Under the pieces are notes generated by a model, which saw nothing but the letters and a program-made list of their open reading frames with translations, did not search any database and was not told where the DNA came from. From CAZDDI01 sp964504195 (GTDB lineage Bacteria; Chloroflexota; Anaerolineae; B4-G1; SLSP01): DNA of 64,000 bases. Positions 1-7,695 of this stretch are shown piece after piece. The DNA lies in assembly GCA_964504195.1 (NCBI GenBank), contig CAZDDI010000005.1, positions 67,084 through 131,083 on the forward strand, written 5' to 3'. The number at the start of each line of letters is the position of its first letter. Positions within the stretch are counted from its first letter, which is position 1. Both the position numbers and the translations under genes were made by a program.

Positions 1-388
1 TGCCGCTGCCCGTCGCCATTTTGACGCAATAGCGGGGGAAAGCATCGTATTGCAGCAAGCGCAACTGCTCTTCGGCGGGGACCTGCGCGTAGGTCTCGAT
101 GAGATCCTTGTGCCGCCGCACCTGGGCAACCTCGTAGAGGTAAATGAGCGTTTCGATGGCTTCGCGCTGGAACGGGTAATAGCGGAAGGGTCGCCCATTG
201 GGCAGGCGGTGATCCGCGCGGAACCAGTGGTTGAGCAACACGCGGCTGGTCGGCGTTGCGCCGGGATATTTGCCGTCCTCGCGCCAGGCGCGCACCGCCT
301 CGCGGATCGCGGGCACGCACGGCGCGGTTTTGAGCGAGAGTTCCAGCAGCGAAATCTGAGCCGGATCGGCGCGTTTCTTGCGGGGCAT
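1..388 (-). CDS. DEAD/DEAH-type helicase (res-like), N-terminal part only
   Basis: The gene runs off the left edge of the window; about 129 N-terminal residues are visible. The start ATG (388-386) lies one base after the stop of the methylase gene, so the two are cotranscribed. The visible part contains RPFRYYPFQREAIETLIYLYE, a Q-motif-like lead-in, and ends at KMATGSG, the beginning of a Walker A motif (TGSGKT expected next). Type III-like restriction subunits and related SF2 helicases look like this. The methylase immediately upstream supports the role of partner helicase/nuclease in a restriction or defence system. The nuclease domain, if any, lies outside the window. Confidence 0.75.
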   Translation of the reverse strand, partial: MPRKKRADPAQISLLELSLKTAPCVPAIREAVRAWREDGKYPGATPTSRVLLNHWFRADHRLPNGRPFRYYPFQREAIETLIYLYEVAQVRRHKDLIETYAQVPAEEQLRLLQYDAFPRYCVKMATGSG

Positions 389-389
389 A

Positions 390-2408
390 TTATTCCACCT
401 CCACCCGCAAGGTCTTCGTGGTGTCATTCCCCAGAATATCAATCACCTTGACCATGATGCGGTACACGCCGGGCGCGTCGTAGGTGTGGGCCGCGCTCAG
501 CGTCAGCGTTTTGTCTTTGCGCGTGCGATAGGTCTGCCACAGATTGTGGAACGTGTCATCGTGGTTGTCCCAATCCACCGCCCAGTAATCAATCCACTGC
601 GACCAGTGCGTGATGGCGGCCTGCACGTCGGCGGGGACATCGTCCGGCGGGATGACGAAATCGCTGAGGCGGAGCGTGACGCCGCGCCCGGTTTGCCCCA
701 CGTCCACCGCCAGCGCGGCCAGCTCGAAGAATTTGATGTCGCCCTGCTCCACGGCTTTCTTCTCCAGCACTTCGCGCGGGATGCGCACAAAGCGCACGTT
801 GAGGTTGGCGAGCGTGGCCTGCTGTTTGGCGATCTCGTTGAGCTCGAAGGCGAAATCCCACCCCAGGATGTCCACCCCGTTGACGGTGGGGGCGTCTTTG
901 CCGCTGCCCATCGCCTTGCGGAACTCCAGCGCGATCTGCGTCACATCGCCGGGGCAAACCGGCGCATCCACCGCGCCCACATGCACCATCCGCCCGCTCT
1001 TGACGCCGTGCAGCCAGGCGTAGCCGTGGAGAGGCTGCGCCTGGTAGAGCTCGAGAATGAAGCGGCGATACGCCTGCACCTGCTGATTTTGGGTTTTAGA
1101 TTGTGGATTTTGGGCCGCCGCGCCGTCTCGCTCACTCGCAAACTCCGCCTGTTGCCACGCCTGGCGCTCGTATTTGCCGAGGTTTTGGACGACGAAGGGT
1201 TTGACGCCGGGGATGCCGAGCAGGCGCTTGCGCGTGGTGTGGATGGCGAAGCGCCCCAGGTCGCAGGCTATCCAGCGGCGACCGAGTTTTTCGGCGACGG
1301 CGGGGGTTGTGCCGGAGCCGCAGAAACAGTCGAGGACGAGGTCACTGGGATTGGAGGAGGCGTTGAGGATACGTTCGAGGAGCGCTTCAGGTTTTTGGGT
1401 ATCGTAACCAACCGATTCAGAACCCATCGAGTTTATTACGTTAATATCAGCCCAGAAATCGGGTACATAAACGCCTTTTGCCTCATGAAGATAATATTTT
1501 AATTCGGGAACACCTTCGGAATTCCAATAAATTAACCCCTCTGTATCTAATCGTTCTAATTCATCTGGGTTTTTAAGCCAGTGCATACCATTTTTGCCCC
1601 TATTACTAACATCTATTCCTCTCCATGGTTGACCTGAAACACCAGCCGTTCTTCCACTTGCCATTAAAGGAACTGTACGAAAACACCCTCTTTCATCATG
1701 TTTATTATAGTGGCGTTTTGATGATTCGGAATACTCTCCATATTGAACATTGAAAACATTCTGCATGGATTTTGAATAGAAAAGAATGGTATCATGGCTA
1801 TTCCGCCATTGAGTAGTCACATTTGTAGCAATAGCTGACCTTTTCCAAACAATCTCATTTTTGAAATTATCTATTCCAAATACTTCATCCAAAACAGCCT
1901 TCGCATAATGCCCTACATGCCAGTCCAAATGCACATAAATACTCCCATCCTCCGCCAGCAGTTCGCGGAGCAGGGCGGCGGTCTCGTAGAACCACTGCAA
2001 GTACGAATCCAACCCGCGGCCCCAGGTGTCGCGGTAGGCTTTCTGCTCCAGGATGCTCGGCTCTTTCACAAACGAGGTCGCCGGCGCGTCCGCATCGTCG
2101 GGGGATTCGGGGATCGTCGTGGTAAAGGAAAAATCCGCCCCCACGTTGAAGGGCGGGTCAATGTAAATCAGATTCACCTGCCCGGCAAACTCATCGAGCA
2201 GAGAGGGCAGCACATACTTCTTGTCGCCCCAAATTAAGCGGTTGCGCCATTCTGTGGGCCGCCCCGCGCTGAACAAGTCCAACGCCATCTGGCGCTCCTG
2301 CGCACTCTCGTTCACCGTCTCCACCGTCTGAAACGGCAGGCGCACTCGCAGCGGGGCCACGCGCTTGCCGTGAAAGTCGTATTTACCTTCCCAGATCAGT
2401 TCGGTCAT
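390..2408 (-). CDS. Site-specific DNA N6-adenine methyltransferase (type III Mod-like)
   Basis: A 672-residue beta-class amino-methyltransferase. The catalytic motif DPPF lies near residue 83 (NLIYIDPPFNVGADF) and the SAM-binding motif FCGSGTT near residue 363, the order typical of type III Mod and beta-class enzymes. It should methylate adenine in a specific DNA site using S-adenosylmethionine. The C-terminal 250 residues carry no motif I recognise and may hold target-recognition functions. An in-frame run of degenerate heptamers (1084-1111) encodes a low-complexity Gln/Asn/Ser segment. The gene sits between the GHKL ATPase gene (37 bases upstream) and the helicase gene (1-base gap), which suggests one operon. 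Confidence 0.85.
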   Translation of the reverse strand: MTELIWEGKYDFHGKRVAPLRVRLPFQTVETVNESAQERQMALDLFSAGRPTEWRNRLIWGDKKYVLPSLLDEFAGQVNLIYIDPPFNVGADFSFTTTIPESPDDADAPATSFVKEPSILEQKAYRDTWGRGLDSYLQWFYETAALLRELLAEDGSIYVHLDWHVGHYAKAVLDEVFGIDNFKNEIVWKRSAIATNVTTQWRNSHDTILFYSKSMQNVFNVQYGEYSESSKRHYNKHDERGCFRTVPLMASGRTAGVSGQPWRGIDVSNRGKNGMHWLKNPDELERLDTEGLIYWNSEGVPELKYYLHEAKGVYVPDFWADINVINSMGSESVGYDTQKPEALLERILNASSNPSDLVLDCFCGSGTTPAVAEKLGRRWIACDLGRFAIHTTRKRLLGIPGVKPFVVQNLGKYERQAWQQAEFASERDGAAAQNPQSKTQNQQVQAYRRFILELYQAQPLHGYAWLHGVKSGRMVHVGAVDAPVCPGDVTQIALEFRKAMGSGKDAPTVNGVDILGWDFAFELNEIAKQQATLANLNVRFVRIPREVLEKKAVEQGDIKFFELAALAVDVGQTGRGVTLRLSDFVIPPDDVPADVQAAITHWSQWIDYWAVDWDNHDDTFHNLWQTYRTRKDKTLTLSAAHTYDAPGVYRIMVKVIDILGNDTTKTLRVEVE
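1084..1111. repeat. Degenerate heptamer repeat inside the methylase gene
   Basis: Four consecutive 7-mers on the plus strand follow the pattern (G)(A/G)TTTT(G/A): GATTTTG, GGTTTTA, GATTGTG, GATTTTG. The run keeps the reading frame and adds a Gln/Asn/Ser/Lys-rich stretch. A similar array sits inside the NLR gene at 41416-41457. Confidence 0.7.
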
Positions 2409-2445
2409 GGTATGGGCTCCTTGATTATCTGTCCATAGCCATCGG

Positions 2446-4113
2446 CTATAGGTTACTGGCCCAGGTGCGGTTGGCGCGCTTGCGCCTCATATCTTCTTCC
2501 GTAGCGACGAAGACACCTGGTATATGCTTCAACGCGTAAATCCGCAGCGTGGTCTCCTCCAAATGCACAACAAACTTGTAAAGTTTCGATGTTCTTTGCA
2601 CCGAGAGTTTGGGTTTGGGATTAACCTCCCAACACAACACGGTTGGGAACTGTGGAATCAGGTGTTGATGCGCCTGGAAATTGAAGAAACGGTATTCGGC
2701 TTCCATTGTGGCGTAACGTTCAGGATTACTGGTTTCGTCTTCCTGGAAATGCACTACCAGATCGGCACCCTGACCAGAATAAGCCAGTGTCTCAAAGTTC
2801 GCAAAAGGTAACGCACCCAGAGCTTCTAGCTTCCACAGGACGGCCAGTGTATCTGTTTCATTCTCCGGTTCGCGAAAAATGCGCCTGGGTTCAGAGTGTT
2901 CATCCGGTTGCCAGTAGACCCAGGCCTGCTCCGACTTTTCCAGATCCTGCTTGCGGTGCTTTAGCTCTTGCGCCCCTTTGCGTTCTTTACGTCGTTGAGG
3001 CACCATGCGAAAAACACGGTGCTGCTCTGATTTCTCAACTTTTTGGATGGCTTCTCCTACCAGCTTCTTGAAATGCTGGCTTAGCGCGGAATCAACCAGC
3101 CCGCTACGGGAGATATTCATCTCCGTTTGGATGGCATCGCATTCAACCACTAGACAGCATTTACCGACGCCTGGGCGCGCTACAGCCAGCTCGCCGCTCC
3201 CCAGTCCGCGTAAGTCAAGAGAAAAATAGGGGATACCTCGCACCGAGAGAATTAATCCTGTATTGTAATGAACATCTGCCAGCTCATAGTCGCGCTCGTC
3301 CCAGGTATAGAAACCTTTTAACGCCACTTGAAGCGCTTGATTTGTGCCAGGTAGGTTGCGGGTGACGGCCACGGGAGGGTTAATAACAACGGTCCCCTCT
3401 GGCGCTACGACGGGCAAGTTTTGAAACTCAGGAAAACCGAAGGATAAAGATTCAGTGCGTCCTTGTACGGTCAGTATGATGGTTGGAGGGGTTAAACGCT
3501 CGCGTGTAAACCCCACAAACGAGCGATGGGTAAGATAATCACGAATCTCCTCGAAAGTGAAAGGTTGTTCCAGACGATGCGGAGGATGTCCATAAACTTC
3601 AATGCTCGTGCCTTGTTTCAGCACATTCGCAGGTAACTCTGATACATTTGGGCGTGGTTTTTTGCCATTTTCGATAGTCTGCCACGGTTCATTCACTGTA
3701 ACCTGATAAGCATTCCTTCCATTGCAGGTCTTGATTTCCAAACGGCGTGAATGATAAGCCATTTTTGACCCCAAGCCCTTCCAGGCAAATTCATCTGCTT
3801 GCAACCCTACAATAGCTGACAATCCCAAACCTAAAAACCGATCCAACCGTCCAGGGAGCTGTGGGTTATTGGTGAAATTCATCCCGCACCCATCATCACT
3901 GATTTCGAAAGCGTGCCCATATTTGGGGTGTACATAATAGGTGATCTGGATATTACTGGCCCCTACCTCTTTTGCGCCAGCGTTGGAAATAAGTTCGCGT
4001 AGAAGTTCTAGCGGATGCGTCCGTTCGAGAATCAATTGCTTCATCAAAGCAACTTCTTGAAAGAAAGGATCTACATCTTGTCCTTTGGCTACCACAAAAT
4101 CCCCTATTGTCAT
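2446..4113 (-). CDS. GHKL (HSP90/MORC/MutL-like) ATPase, probably defence-associated
   Basis: A 555-residue protein with the GHKL ATP-binding fold at its N-terminus. The N box is LLRELISNAGAKEVGAS (about residues 38-54; the conserved Asn is present), the G1 box is EISDDGCGM (about 73-81), and a glycine-rich lid GLGSKMAY follows at about 115. This fold couples ATP-driven dimer clamping to DNA or partner handling. The rest of the protein has no motif I know. It is the first gene of a minus-strand operon with the DNA methylase and helicase, so a role in a restriction or anti-phage complex is the best guess. The specific family is not identified. Confidence 0.7.
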   Translation of the reverse strand: MTIGDFVVAKGQDVDPFFQEVALMKQLILERTHPLELLRELISNAGAKEVGASNIQITYYVHPKYGHAFEISDDGCGMNFTNNPQLPGRLDRFLGLGLSAIVGLQADEFAWKGLGSKMAYHSRRLEIKTCNGRNAYQVTVNEPWQTIENGKKPRPNVSELPANVLKQGTSIEVYGHPPHRLEQPFTFEEIRDYLTHRSFVGFTRERLTPPTIILTVQGRTESLSFGFPEFQNLPVVAPEGTVVINPPVAVTRNLPGTNQALQVALKGFYTWDERDYELADVHYNTGLILSVRGIPYFSLDLRGLGSGELAVARPGVGKCCLVVECDAIQTEMNISRSGLVDSALSQHFKKLVGEAIQKVEKSEQHRVFRMVPQRRKERKGAQELKHRKQDLEKSEQAWVYWQPDEHSEPRRIFREPENETDTLAVLWKLEALGALPFANFETLAYSGQGADLVVHFQEDETSNPERYATMEAEYRFFNFQAHQHLIPQFPTVLCWEVNPKPKLSVQRTSKLYKFVVHLEETTLRIYALKHIPGVFVATEEDMRRKRANRTWASNL

Positions 4114-4201
4114 TGTTATTTACCTCTAGAAATGGTGCTTTAGCACATCGAATCGAACCAATTGCTTTGTAGGTCATCATTGTAGCTCGGAATCCACTAT
4201 T

Positions 4202-4230
4202 AGTATAACCTTAGATTTCATAAAGCACAA
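4202..4230 (-). promoter_or_regulatory. Candidate sigma70-type promoter for the GHKL/methylase operon
   Basis: On the minus strand TTGTGC (4230-4225) and TATACT (4207-4202) are 17 bases apart, about 90 bases upstream of the GHKL start. The sequence match is moderate and there is no other support. Confidence 0.4.
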
Positions 4231-4298
4231 AACCCCATGAGAGGATTCGATACACATTGAAGTGCCGTAAATCTCTCGATGTTGCTTCAATCTTTTAT

Positions 4299-4443
4299 TC
4301 AATGTCATTAAGTTAAGAACATTGCGCTCGCTTGCCGTCCTCGAATTCGGCCACGAATACACGAATTTACTTGGTCTTGCACCCATTCGTGTATTCGTGA
4401 ACTATTCGGGAACGGCTGGCAAACCTTAACTTAATGACATTGA
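4299..4443. mobile_element. Nested palindromic (MITE-like) element, about 145 bp
   Basis: A perfect 19-bp inverted repeat (TCAATGTCATTAAGTTAAG at 4299-4317, its complement at 4425-4443) encloses a second perfect 15-bp inverted repeat (CACGAATACACGAAT at 4352-4366, complement at 4385-4399). There is no open frame of note. The size, the terminal repeats and the intergenic position resemble a miniature inverted-repeat element. It could also form a long RNA or cruciform hairpin. I do not see a clear target-site duplication. Confidence 0.55.
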
Positions 4444-4532
4444 TCTTTTATTACCATACTTTTATATAACCAGAGCAATCTTGGTACTTCTGGATGAGCA
4501 TACCGGATGATACTTGAGTATCGGCGTAGCGT

Positions 4533-4562
4533 AATGATACTTTTTCGATAAAAAGTATCATT
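4533..4562. repeat. Perfect 13-bp hairpin
   Basis: AATGATACTTTTT (4533-4545), loop CGAT, and its exact complement AAAAAGTATCATT (4550-4562). It is A/T-rich in the stem core and could act as a protein-binding palindrome or a weak bidirectional terminator between the minus-strand operon and the plus-strand promoter at 4598. Confidence 0.5.
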
Positions 4563-4597
4563 GGAGCATCGCTCATCTTTAAACCATCCAAATCAGT

Positions 4598-4627
4598 TTG
4601 ACTCCATACCCCCCTATTTGCTATAAT
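4598..4627 (+). promoter_or_regulatory. Sigma70-like promoter
   Basis: TTGACT (4598-4603) and a perfect TATAAT (4622-4627) are separated by 18 bases. This is one of the two best promoter matches in the window. It reads rightwards into the structured region and would start transcription near 4634. Confidence 0.6.
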
Positions 4628-4633
4628 TAACCT

Positions 4634-4775
4634 ATACCTGGCTCTTTCCCATGCACATACCCTGACCCATCCCGCGCTCTAACGCGGGCCTTTGTAGCCC
4701 CACCGGGGCAGCTGCTGTTTTCACGCCTGACAGATTCCGTCTGTCCACGTCCGCCGCTGCCCCGCGTGGGGCTTT
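4634..4775 (+). ncRNA. Candidate structured small RNA, about 140 nt
   Basis: The stretch begins at the predicted start of the 4598 promoter and ends in the hairpin GCCCCGCGTGGGGC followed by TTTTGC, which is terminator-like. Internal hairpins are CCCGCG/CGCGGG (around 4673-4690), GCCCC/GGGGC and GACAG/CTGTC. GGGGCAGC can alternatively pair with a downstream GCTGCCCC, so two folds compete. There is no good coding frame. It could equally be the attenuated leader of a longer transcript. I do not recognise an RNA family. Confidence 0.35.
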
Positions 4776-4997
4776 TGCGCGCCTGGCGCCCGCGGTCGCG
4801 GCATGAGCCTTGATTGACAAGACTCATACCGAGGCTACGGCCTCCATCCGGCGCAGGGCAACTATGCCCGGCGCATTTTGGGCAGAACCTTAACATATCC
4901 AATATTTTCTTTGAATGCGCAAGGCAGCCGCGGGGACTGCACCCGGATTACACTTCGGGCCAGCAGCCCGCAGCTGCCGAGAAATGCAATGTAAAGC

Positions 4998-5024
4998 GTA
5001 CTGGGTACATGGAGTACCCAGTAC
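4998..5024. repeat. Perfect 11-bp palindrome (operator-like)
   Basis: GTACTGGGTAC (4998-5008), 5-base spacer, GTACCCAGTAC (5014-5024). The symmetry is exact and it lies in a gene-free control region just before the tandem repeats. A binding site for a dimeric regulator or replication protein is plausible. Confidence 0.5.
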
Positions 5025-5122
5025 GGCCCTTGTGTTTACGATGGATTTAACAGCAGCATCTCGCTGCTGCTGTGCAAAACACGGGTCTGCCCGCTGAGCA
5101 CACGCACGGCGAGAGATAACCC

Positions 5123-5491
5123 GGGCCTCTCTCGATCCTGGCCGCTATCAGTCAGGCGCGAGAGACGCCCTGGCTGTGAATTTGCTAGAATTGCTACACT
5201 TTTTGTCTTGGGCCTCTCTTGACCCTGGCCGCTATCAGTCAGGCGCGANNNNNNNNNNNNNNNNNNNNNNNNNNNNNNNNNNNNNNNNNNNNNNNNNNNN
5301 NNNNNNNNNNNNNNNNNNNNNNNNNNNNNNNNNNNNNNNNNNNNNNNNGGGCCTCTCTTGACCCTGGCCGCTATCAGTCAGGCGCGAGAGACGCCCTGGC
5401 TGTGTACTTGTTAGAATTGCCTACACTTTTTGTCTTGGGCCTCTCTTGACCCTGGCCGCTATCAGTCAGGCGCGAGAGACGCCCTGGCTGT
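5123..5491. repeat. 87-88 bp direct tandem repeats (iteron-like), interrupted by a gap
   Basis: Copies begin at 5123, 5210, 5349 and 5437. Each unit has a conserved ~55-bp core beginning GGGCCTCTCTTGACCCTGG and a ~32-bp linker containing TAGAATTGC and CACTTTTTGTCTT that is also conserved. The core contains CTCTC/GAGAG arms, so each unit can fold. The array lies in a gene-free region at the left edge of the replication-type genes and may be a replication origin, a partition site or a phase-variable leader. The true copy number is unknown because of the N run. Confidence 0.85.
5249..5348. other. Assembly gap of 100 N inside the tandem repeat
   Basis: Exactly 100 N interrupt one repeat unit, and both flanks are repeat sequence. 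The length is the usual placeholder for a gap of unknown size, so the physical distance across it and the number of repeat copies are not known. Confidence 0.98.
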
Positions 5492-5545
5492 TGTGACTAC
5501 CATAGCGTAGGTTTGTAGCACAGTTCAACGTAGTTGTGATTCCCG

Positions 5546-5596
5546 AGGGAGGCGCGGCGGCTTCCCTTTGGGGAACGCTATCCCGCCGCGCCTCCC
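5546..5596 (+). promoter_or_regulatory. Leader pseudoknot/switch 1 (before 5649)
   Basis: Outer stem Y: GGGAGGCGCGGCGG (5547-5560) pairs perfectly with 5583-5596 (14 bp). An inner stem TTCCC (5562-5566)/GGGAA (5571-5575) forms in its loop. A competing stem x is AGGGA (5546-5550)/TCCCT (5563-5567). It sits 52 bases before the start codon of the first gene of the block. First member of the leader family described in the findings. Confidence 0.65.
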
Positions 5597-5648
5597 GGTG
5601 CAGGTTAGTCCATGACTCCAATCTGAAATTCAACCAGGAGGTTTAGCT

Positions 5649-6536
5649 ATGACTTGGCAATCGCGTACAGCATCCGCCTTGCTCCAAGAGGAGTCCAGCG
5701 CGGAGTATCCGTTCATTCAATATGTCAATGATGGCGGCACGCTCGAGCCCCGCAAACCCAATGGGGGGTTCGCCTTCTCTGCCGACCAGGTAGAAACGCT
5801 GGGGGCACCCCCGCAAGGGGCCACGCCGCACACGTTGGTATTCAGCAATGGCGCTACCAATGCGGTGTTTTTCACCGACTGGCTGCGCTTCGTGCCGCTG
5901 GCGACCCGCTTTGCGTGGGTCAAAGACGGCAACCGGCTGGAAACCTTCGTCGAAGGCGCGCGCGGCAAACTGCAAGCCCTGGGCTTCGTTGAAACCGAAA
6001 CTGGTTTCCGCGGCCCGGTCATGCTCACCGTCAAAGGGATGGCCTCGAAGGACCTGTCTACCGCGTTGCGCGAGCACCGGCAGGCAGTGCGCAAGGGGAC
6101 GCAGGGGCAAGCGCCCAGCGTGTTTTTTGCGCTGCTGTTGCACGCGGGGGAACCCACGCTGCGCGGCGGCAAGCAGAAAAGCCGCGCGACGCCCATCCTG
6201 CGCTCGGCGGACTTCGATCCGGACCGCGATTATGTGGGCGACGCCCTGGCCGATACCATTGAAGCCGAATGGGCCGCCTACAAGCAGTGGGCCACGGCCT
6301 GGCAGCGGAACCCCGGTCCAAACGGGGAAGGGGAACTGGCGGACAGCGACGCACCCGGTGCGGACGAGCCGCCTGTGTCCCGCGATACCAGCCCGCCGGC
6401 CCCGGACAATACCGTGCGGTTACTCACGGCCTTGTTACGGGGTAAAGGGTTCACTGCCGATGTGATCAGCGCGACCCTGGACGGCATCACCGAGTCCGCC
6501 GCGCAAGCCCTGCTGGCTGATCTCAAGCAGCAGTAG
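5649..6536 (+). CDS. Unknown 295-aa plasmid-type protein (DUF5895-like?)
   Basis: The start ATG at 5649 follows a good site (CAGGAGG). The N-terminal 170 residues look like one compact domain (YPFIQYVNDGGTLEPRKPNGG, then FFTDWLRFVPLATRFAW). A Pro/Ser/Asp-rich linker of about 40 residues follows, then a C-terminal helical tail of about 45 residues (TVRLLTALLRGKGFTADVISA). The layout of the first domain reminds me of DUF5895 proteins of cyanobacterial plasmids, but I could not confirm that here. As first gene of the element's long plus-strand region, a role in single-stranded DNA handling or replication is only a guess. Confidence 0.6.
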   Translation: MTWQSRTASALLQEESSAEYPFIQYVNDGGTLEPRKPNGGFAFSADQVETLGAPPQGATPHTLVFSNGATNAVFFTDWLRFVPLATRFAWVKDGNRLETFVEGARGKLQALGFVETETGFRGPVMLTVKGMASKDLSTALREHRQAVRKGTQGQAPSVFFALLLHAGEPTLRGGKQKSRATPILRSADFDPDRDYVGDALADTIEAEWAAYKQWATAWQRNPGPNGEGELADSDAPGADEPPVSRDTSPPAPDNTVRLLTALLRGKGFTADVISATLDGITESAAQALLADLKQQ

Positions 6537-6553
6537 CGCAGGAGGAGGCACTG

Positions 6554-6853
6554 ATGTCTCAGATAAACCGTGTCTATCGGCGCCGGGCCTCCCGGTCCGC
6601 CGTCTCCGCGGCAGCACCCCGCCCGCGCGCCCGCCTGAGCGGTAGCGTTTGGCGGCTGGGGCGGTTGGCGTTGGGACTTGCGGGAGTGGTCTGGGCCCTC
6701 GGACAGGCACCGCGCGTGTTACCGTTCACCACACGCCAGGGCGGAAATCCGTACTGGCTCTTGCTCATGCTGCTCGGGCTGTTTGTCCTGGGGGGCCTCA
6801 AAACGGCGTTCCTGGGGCACAGTCTGGGCCGCTTGACGGGTGACTTTGACTGA
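6554..6853 (+). CDS. Small membrane protein with two helices
   Basis: A 99-residue protein 17 bases after the preceding gene, with an AGGAGGAGG-like site. A basic N-terminus rich in Arg (about residues 1-33) precedes two hydrophobic segments at roughly 36-55 (LGRLALGLAGVVWALG) and 68-90 (YWLLLMLLGLFVLGGLKTAFL). The orientation is probably N-in. No family recognised. It ends just before a strong terminator. Confidence 0.6.
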   Translation: MSQINRVYRRRASRSAVSAAAPRPRARLSGSVWRLGRLALGLAGVVWALGQAPRVLPFTTRQGGNPYWLLLMLLGLFVLGGLKTAFLGHSLGRLTGDFD

Positions 6854-6891
6854 GCGTTCTGCCCGTTAGTTAGTTTTCTTCAATTCCGTGC

Positions 6892-6924
6892 AAGCGCCTG
6901 TGTTCTCTGCACACAGGCGCTTTT
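6892..6924 (+). terminator. Rho-independent terminator
   Basis: AAGCGCCTGTG (6892-6902) pairs with CACAGGCGCTT (6912-6922), 11 bp, 9-base loop, followed by further T residues. It closes the 5649-6853 block. Confidence 0.75.
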
Positions 6925-6939
6925 GCTTATCTCACCCGT

Positions 6940-6980
6940 GGGGGGCCGCGCGCTCCCCCCGGAGCTGCGCGGTCCTCCCC
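6940..6980 (+). promoter_or_regulatory. Leader pseudoknot/switch 2 (before the RNase III block)
   Basis: Clean pseudoknot order without overlap: x GGGGGG (6940-6945), Y CCGCGC (6946-6951), x' CCCCCC (6955-6960), Y' GCGCGG (6967-6972). The start of the next open frame is 41 bases downstream of Y'. Confidence 0.6.
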
Positions 6981-7012
6981 GGTGTTCACTTGAACCCCTG
7001 AGGAGGTGTTGG

Positions 7013-7081
7013 ATGCCTTATCTGACAATTCCCCGTGCCCCCCGGATTCAAGCCCGGGCTGCTCCGCGAGGTGCGCGATGA
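7013..7081 (+). CDS. 22-residue basic leader peptide coupled to RNase III
   Basis: An ATG at 7013 has a near-ideal site (AGGAGG at 7001-7006). The frame encodes 22 residues, six of them Arg (MPYLTIPRAPRIQARAAPRG then AR), and stops at TGA 7079-7081, overlapping the RNase III start as ATGA. The RNase III gene has no convincing site of its own, so the short frame probably feeds ribosomes to it. Alternatively RNase III begins at GTG 7006 and this frame is not used. Confidence 0.5.
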   Translation: MPYLTIPRAPRIQARAAPRGAR

Positions 7082-7695
7082 ACGGGCCCGGCTTGACGAC
7101 CTTGCAACAGCGGTTGGGCTATGCCTTTACCGACCCGGCCTTGCTTTCCCTGGCCCTGACACACAGTTCGGCCAGCCCCGTCAACTATGAACGCCTGGAA
7201 CATCTGGGCGATGCGGTGTTGGAACTGGCGGTAACGCACTGGTTATACCAGGACTTTCCGCAGTTCGGACCGGGACAACTGAGTATCCTCCGCGCGGAAC
7301 TGGTCTGTGCCAAGACTCTGGCGCAGCTAGCCCGCGAGTTGGACTTACCCCAAGTGCTCCGCCTCAGCCGCCCCGCGGCAGCGCGGGGCCTGCACCAGCG
7401 CCCCGGCGTGTTGAGCGAGGCGCTGGAAGCGGTGCTGGGAGCCTTGTTTTTGGACGCGGGCAGCCGGTTGCCGCCGGTGGAGCGGGTCGTGCGCGCGCTA
7501 TGCGCGCCGCAAGCCCACGCCGTCATCTGTAGCAACCCGCAGTTTTACCAATTGCCCCCGCCGCGGGAGAGCGGGCCGCCCTTTACTGCGGGCGGCTGTG
7601 CTTCGCGGGGGGGATTAGCCGCCCCGGATAGCCGGGCTACCCGGGGGAGTTACCTGACCGAGGAGGTGTTTGATGAAAGCGTTTGTATACGATAA
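7078..7695 (+). CDS. RNase III catalytic-domain protein, no dsRNA-binding domain (copy 1)
   Basis: A 205-residue protein that cleaves double-stranded RNA if active. The signature NYERLEHLGDAVLE gives E38, E41 and D45, in register with E. coli RNase III as I remember it. The second metal motif reads LSEALEAVLGALFLD: E117 is kept, but the usual Asp at 114 is Glu. The domain spans about 1-145. The usual C-terminal dsRBD is absent, replaced by about 55 residues of low-complexity sequence. It is translationally coupled to the 22-residue leader and overlaps the next gene by 23 bases. A second divergent copy lies at 24967. RNase III genes are not usual plasmid cargo; the many structured leaders here are obvious candidate substrates. 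Confidence 0.85.
   Translation: MNGPGLTTLQQRLGYAFTDPALLSLALTHSSASPVNYERLEHLGDAVLELAVTHWLYQDFPQFGPGQLSILRAELVCAKTLAQLARELDLPQVLRLSRPAAARGLHQRPGVLSEALEAVLGALFLDAGSRLPPVERVVRALCAPQAHAVICSNPQFYQLPPPRESGPPFTAGGCASRGGLAAPDSRATRGSYLTEEVFDESVCIR

Noticed and set aside
378..1502. A long plus-strand frame over the methylase gene
   Set aside because: It is the antisense shadow of a well-supported methylase with catalytic motifs.
4177..4386. A 69-codon minus-strand frame
   Set aside because: It runs through the nested palindrome and the promoter region of the GHKL operon.
4627..4902. Minus-strand small frames in the structured region
   Set aside because: Overlapping low-complexity frames in hairpin-rich DNA, without start signals or family resemblance.
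5176..5449. Open frames running through the N gap
   Set aside because: They exist only because N codons are treated as open; the sequence is a repeat with no coding signal.
5123..5491. The tandem repeats as a CRISPR array
   Set aside because: The linkers between the repeated cores are themselves conserved and the core is ~55 bp; there are no cas genes nearby.
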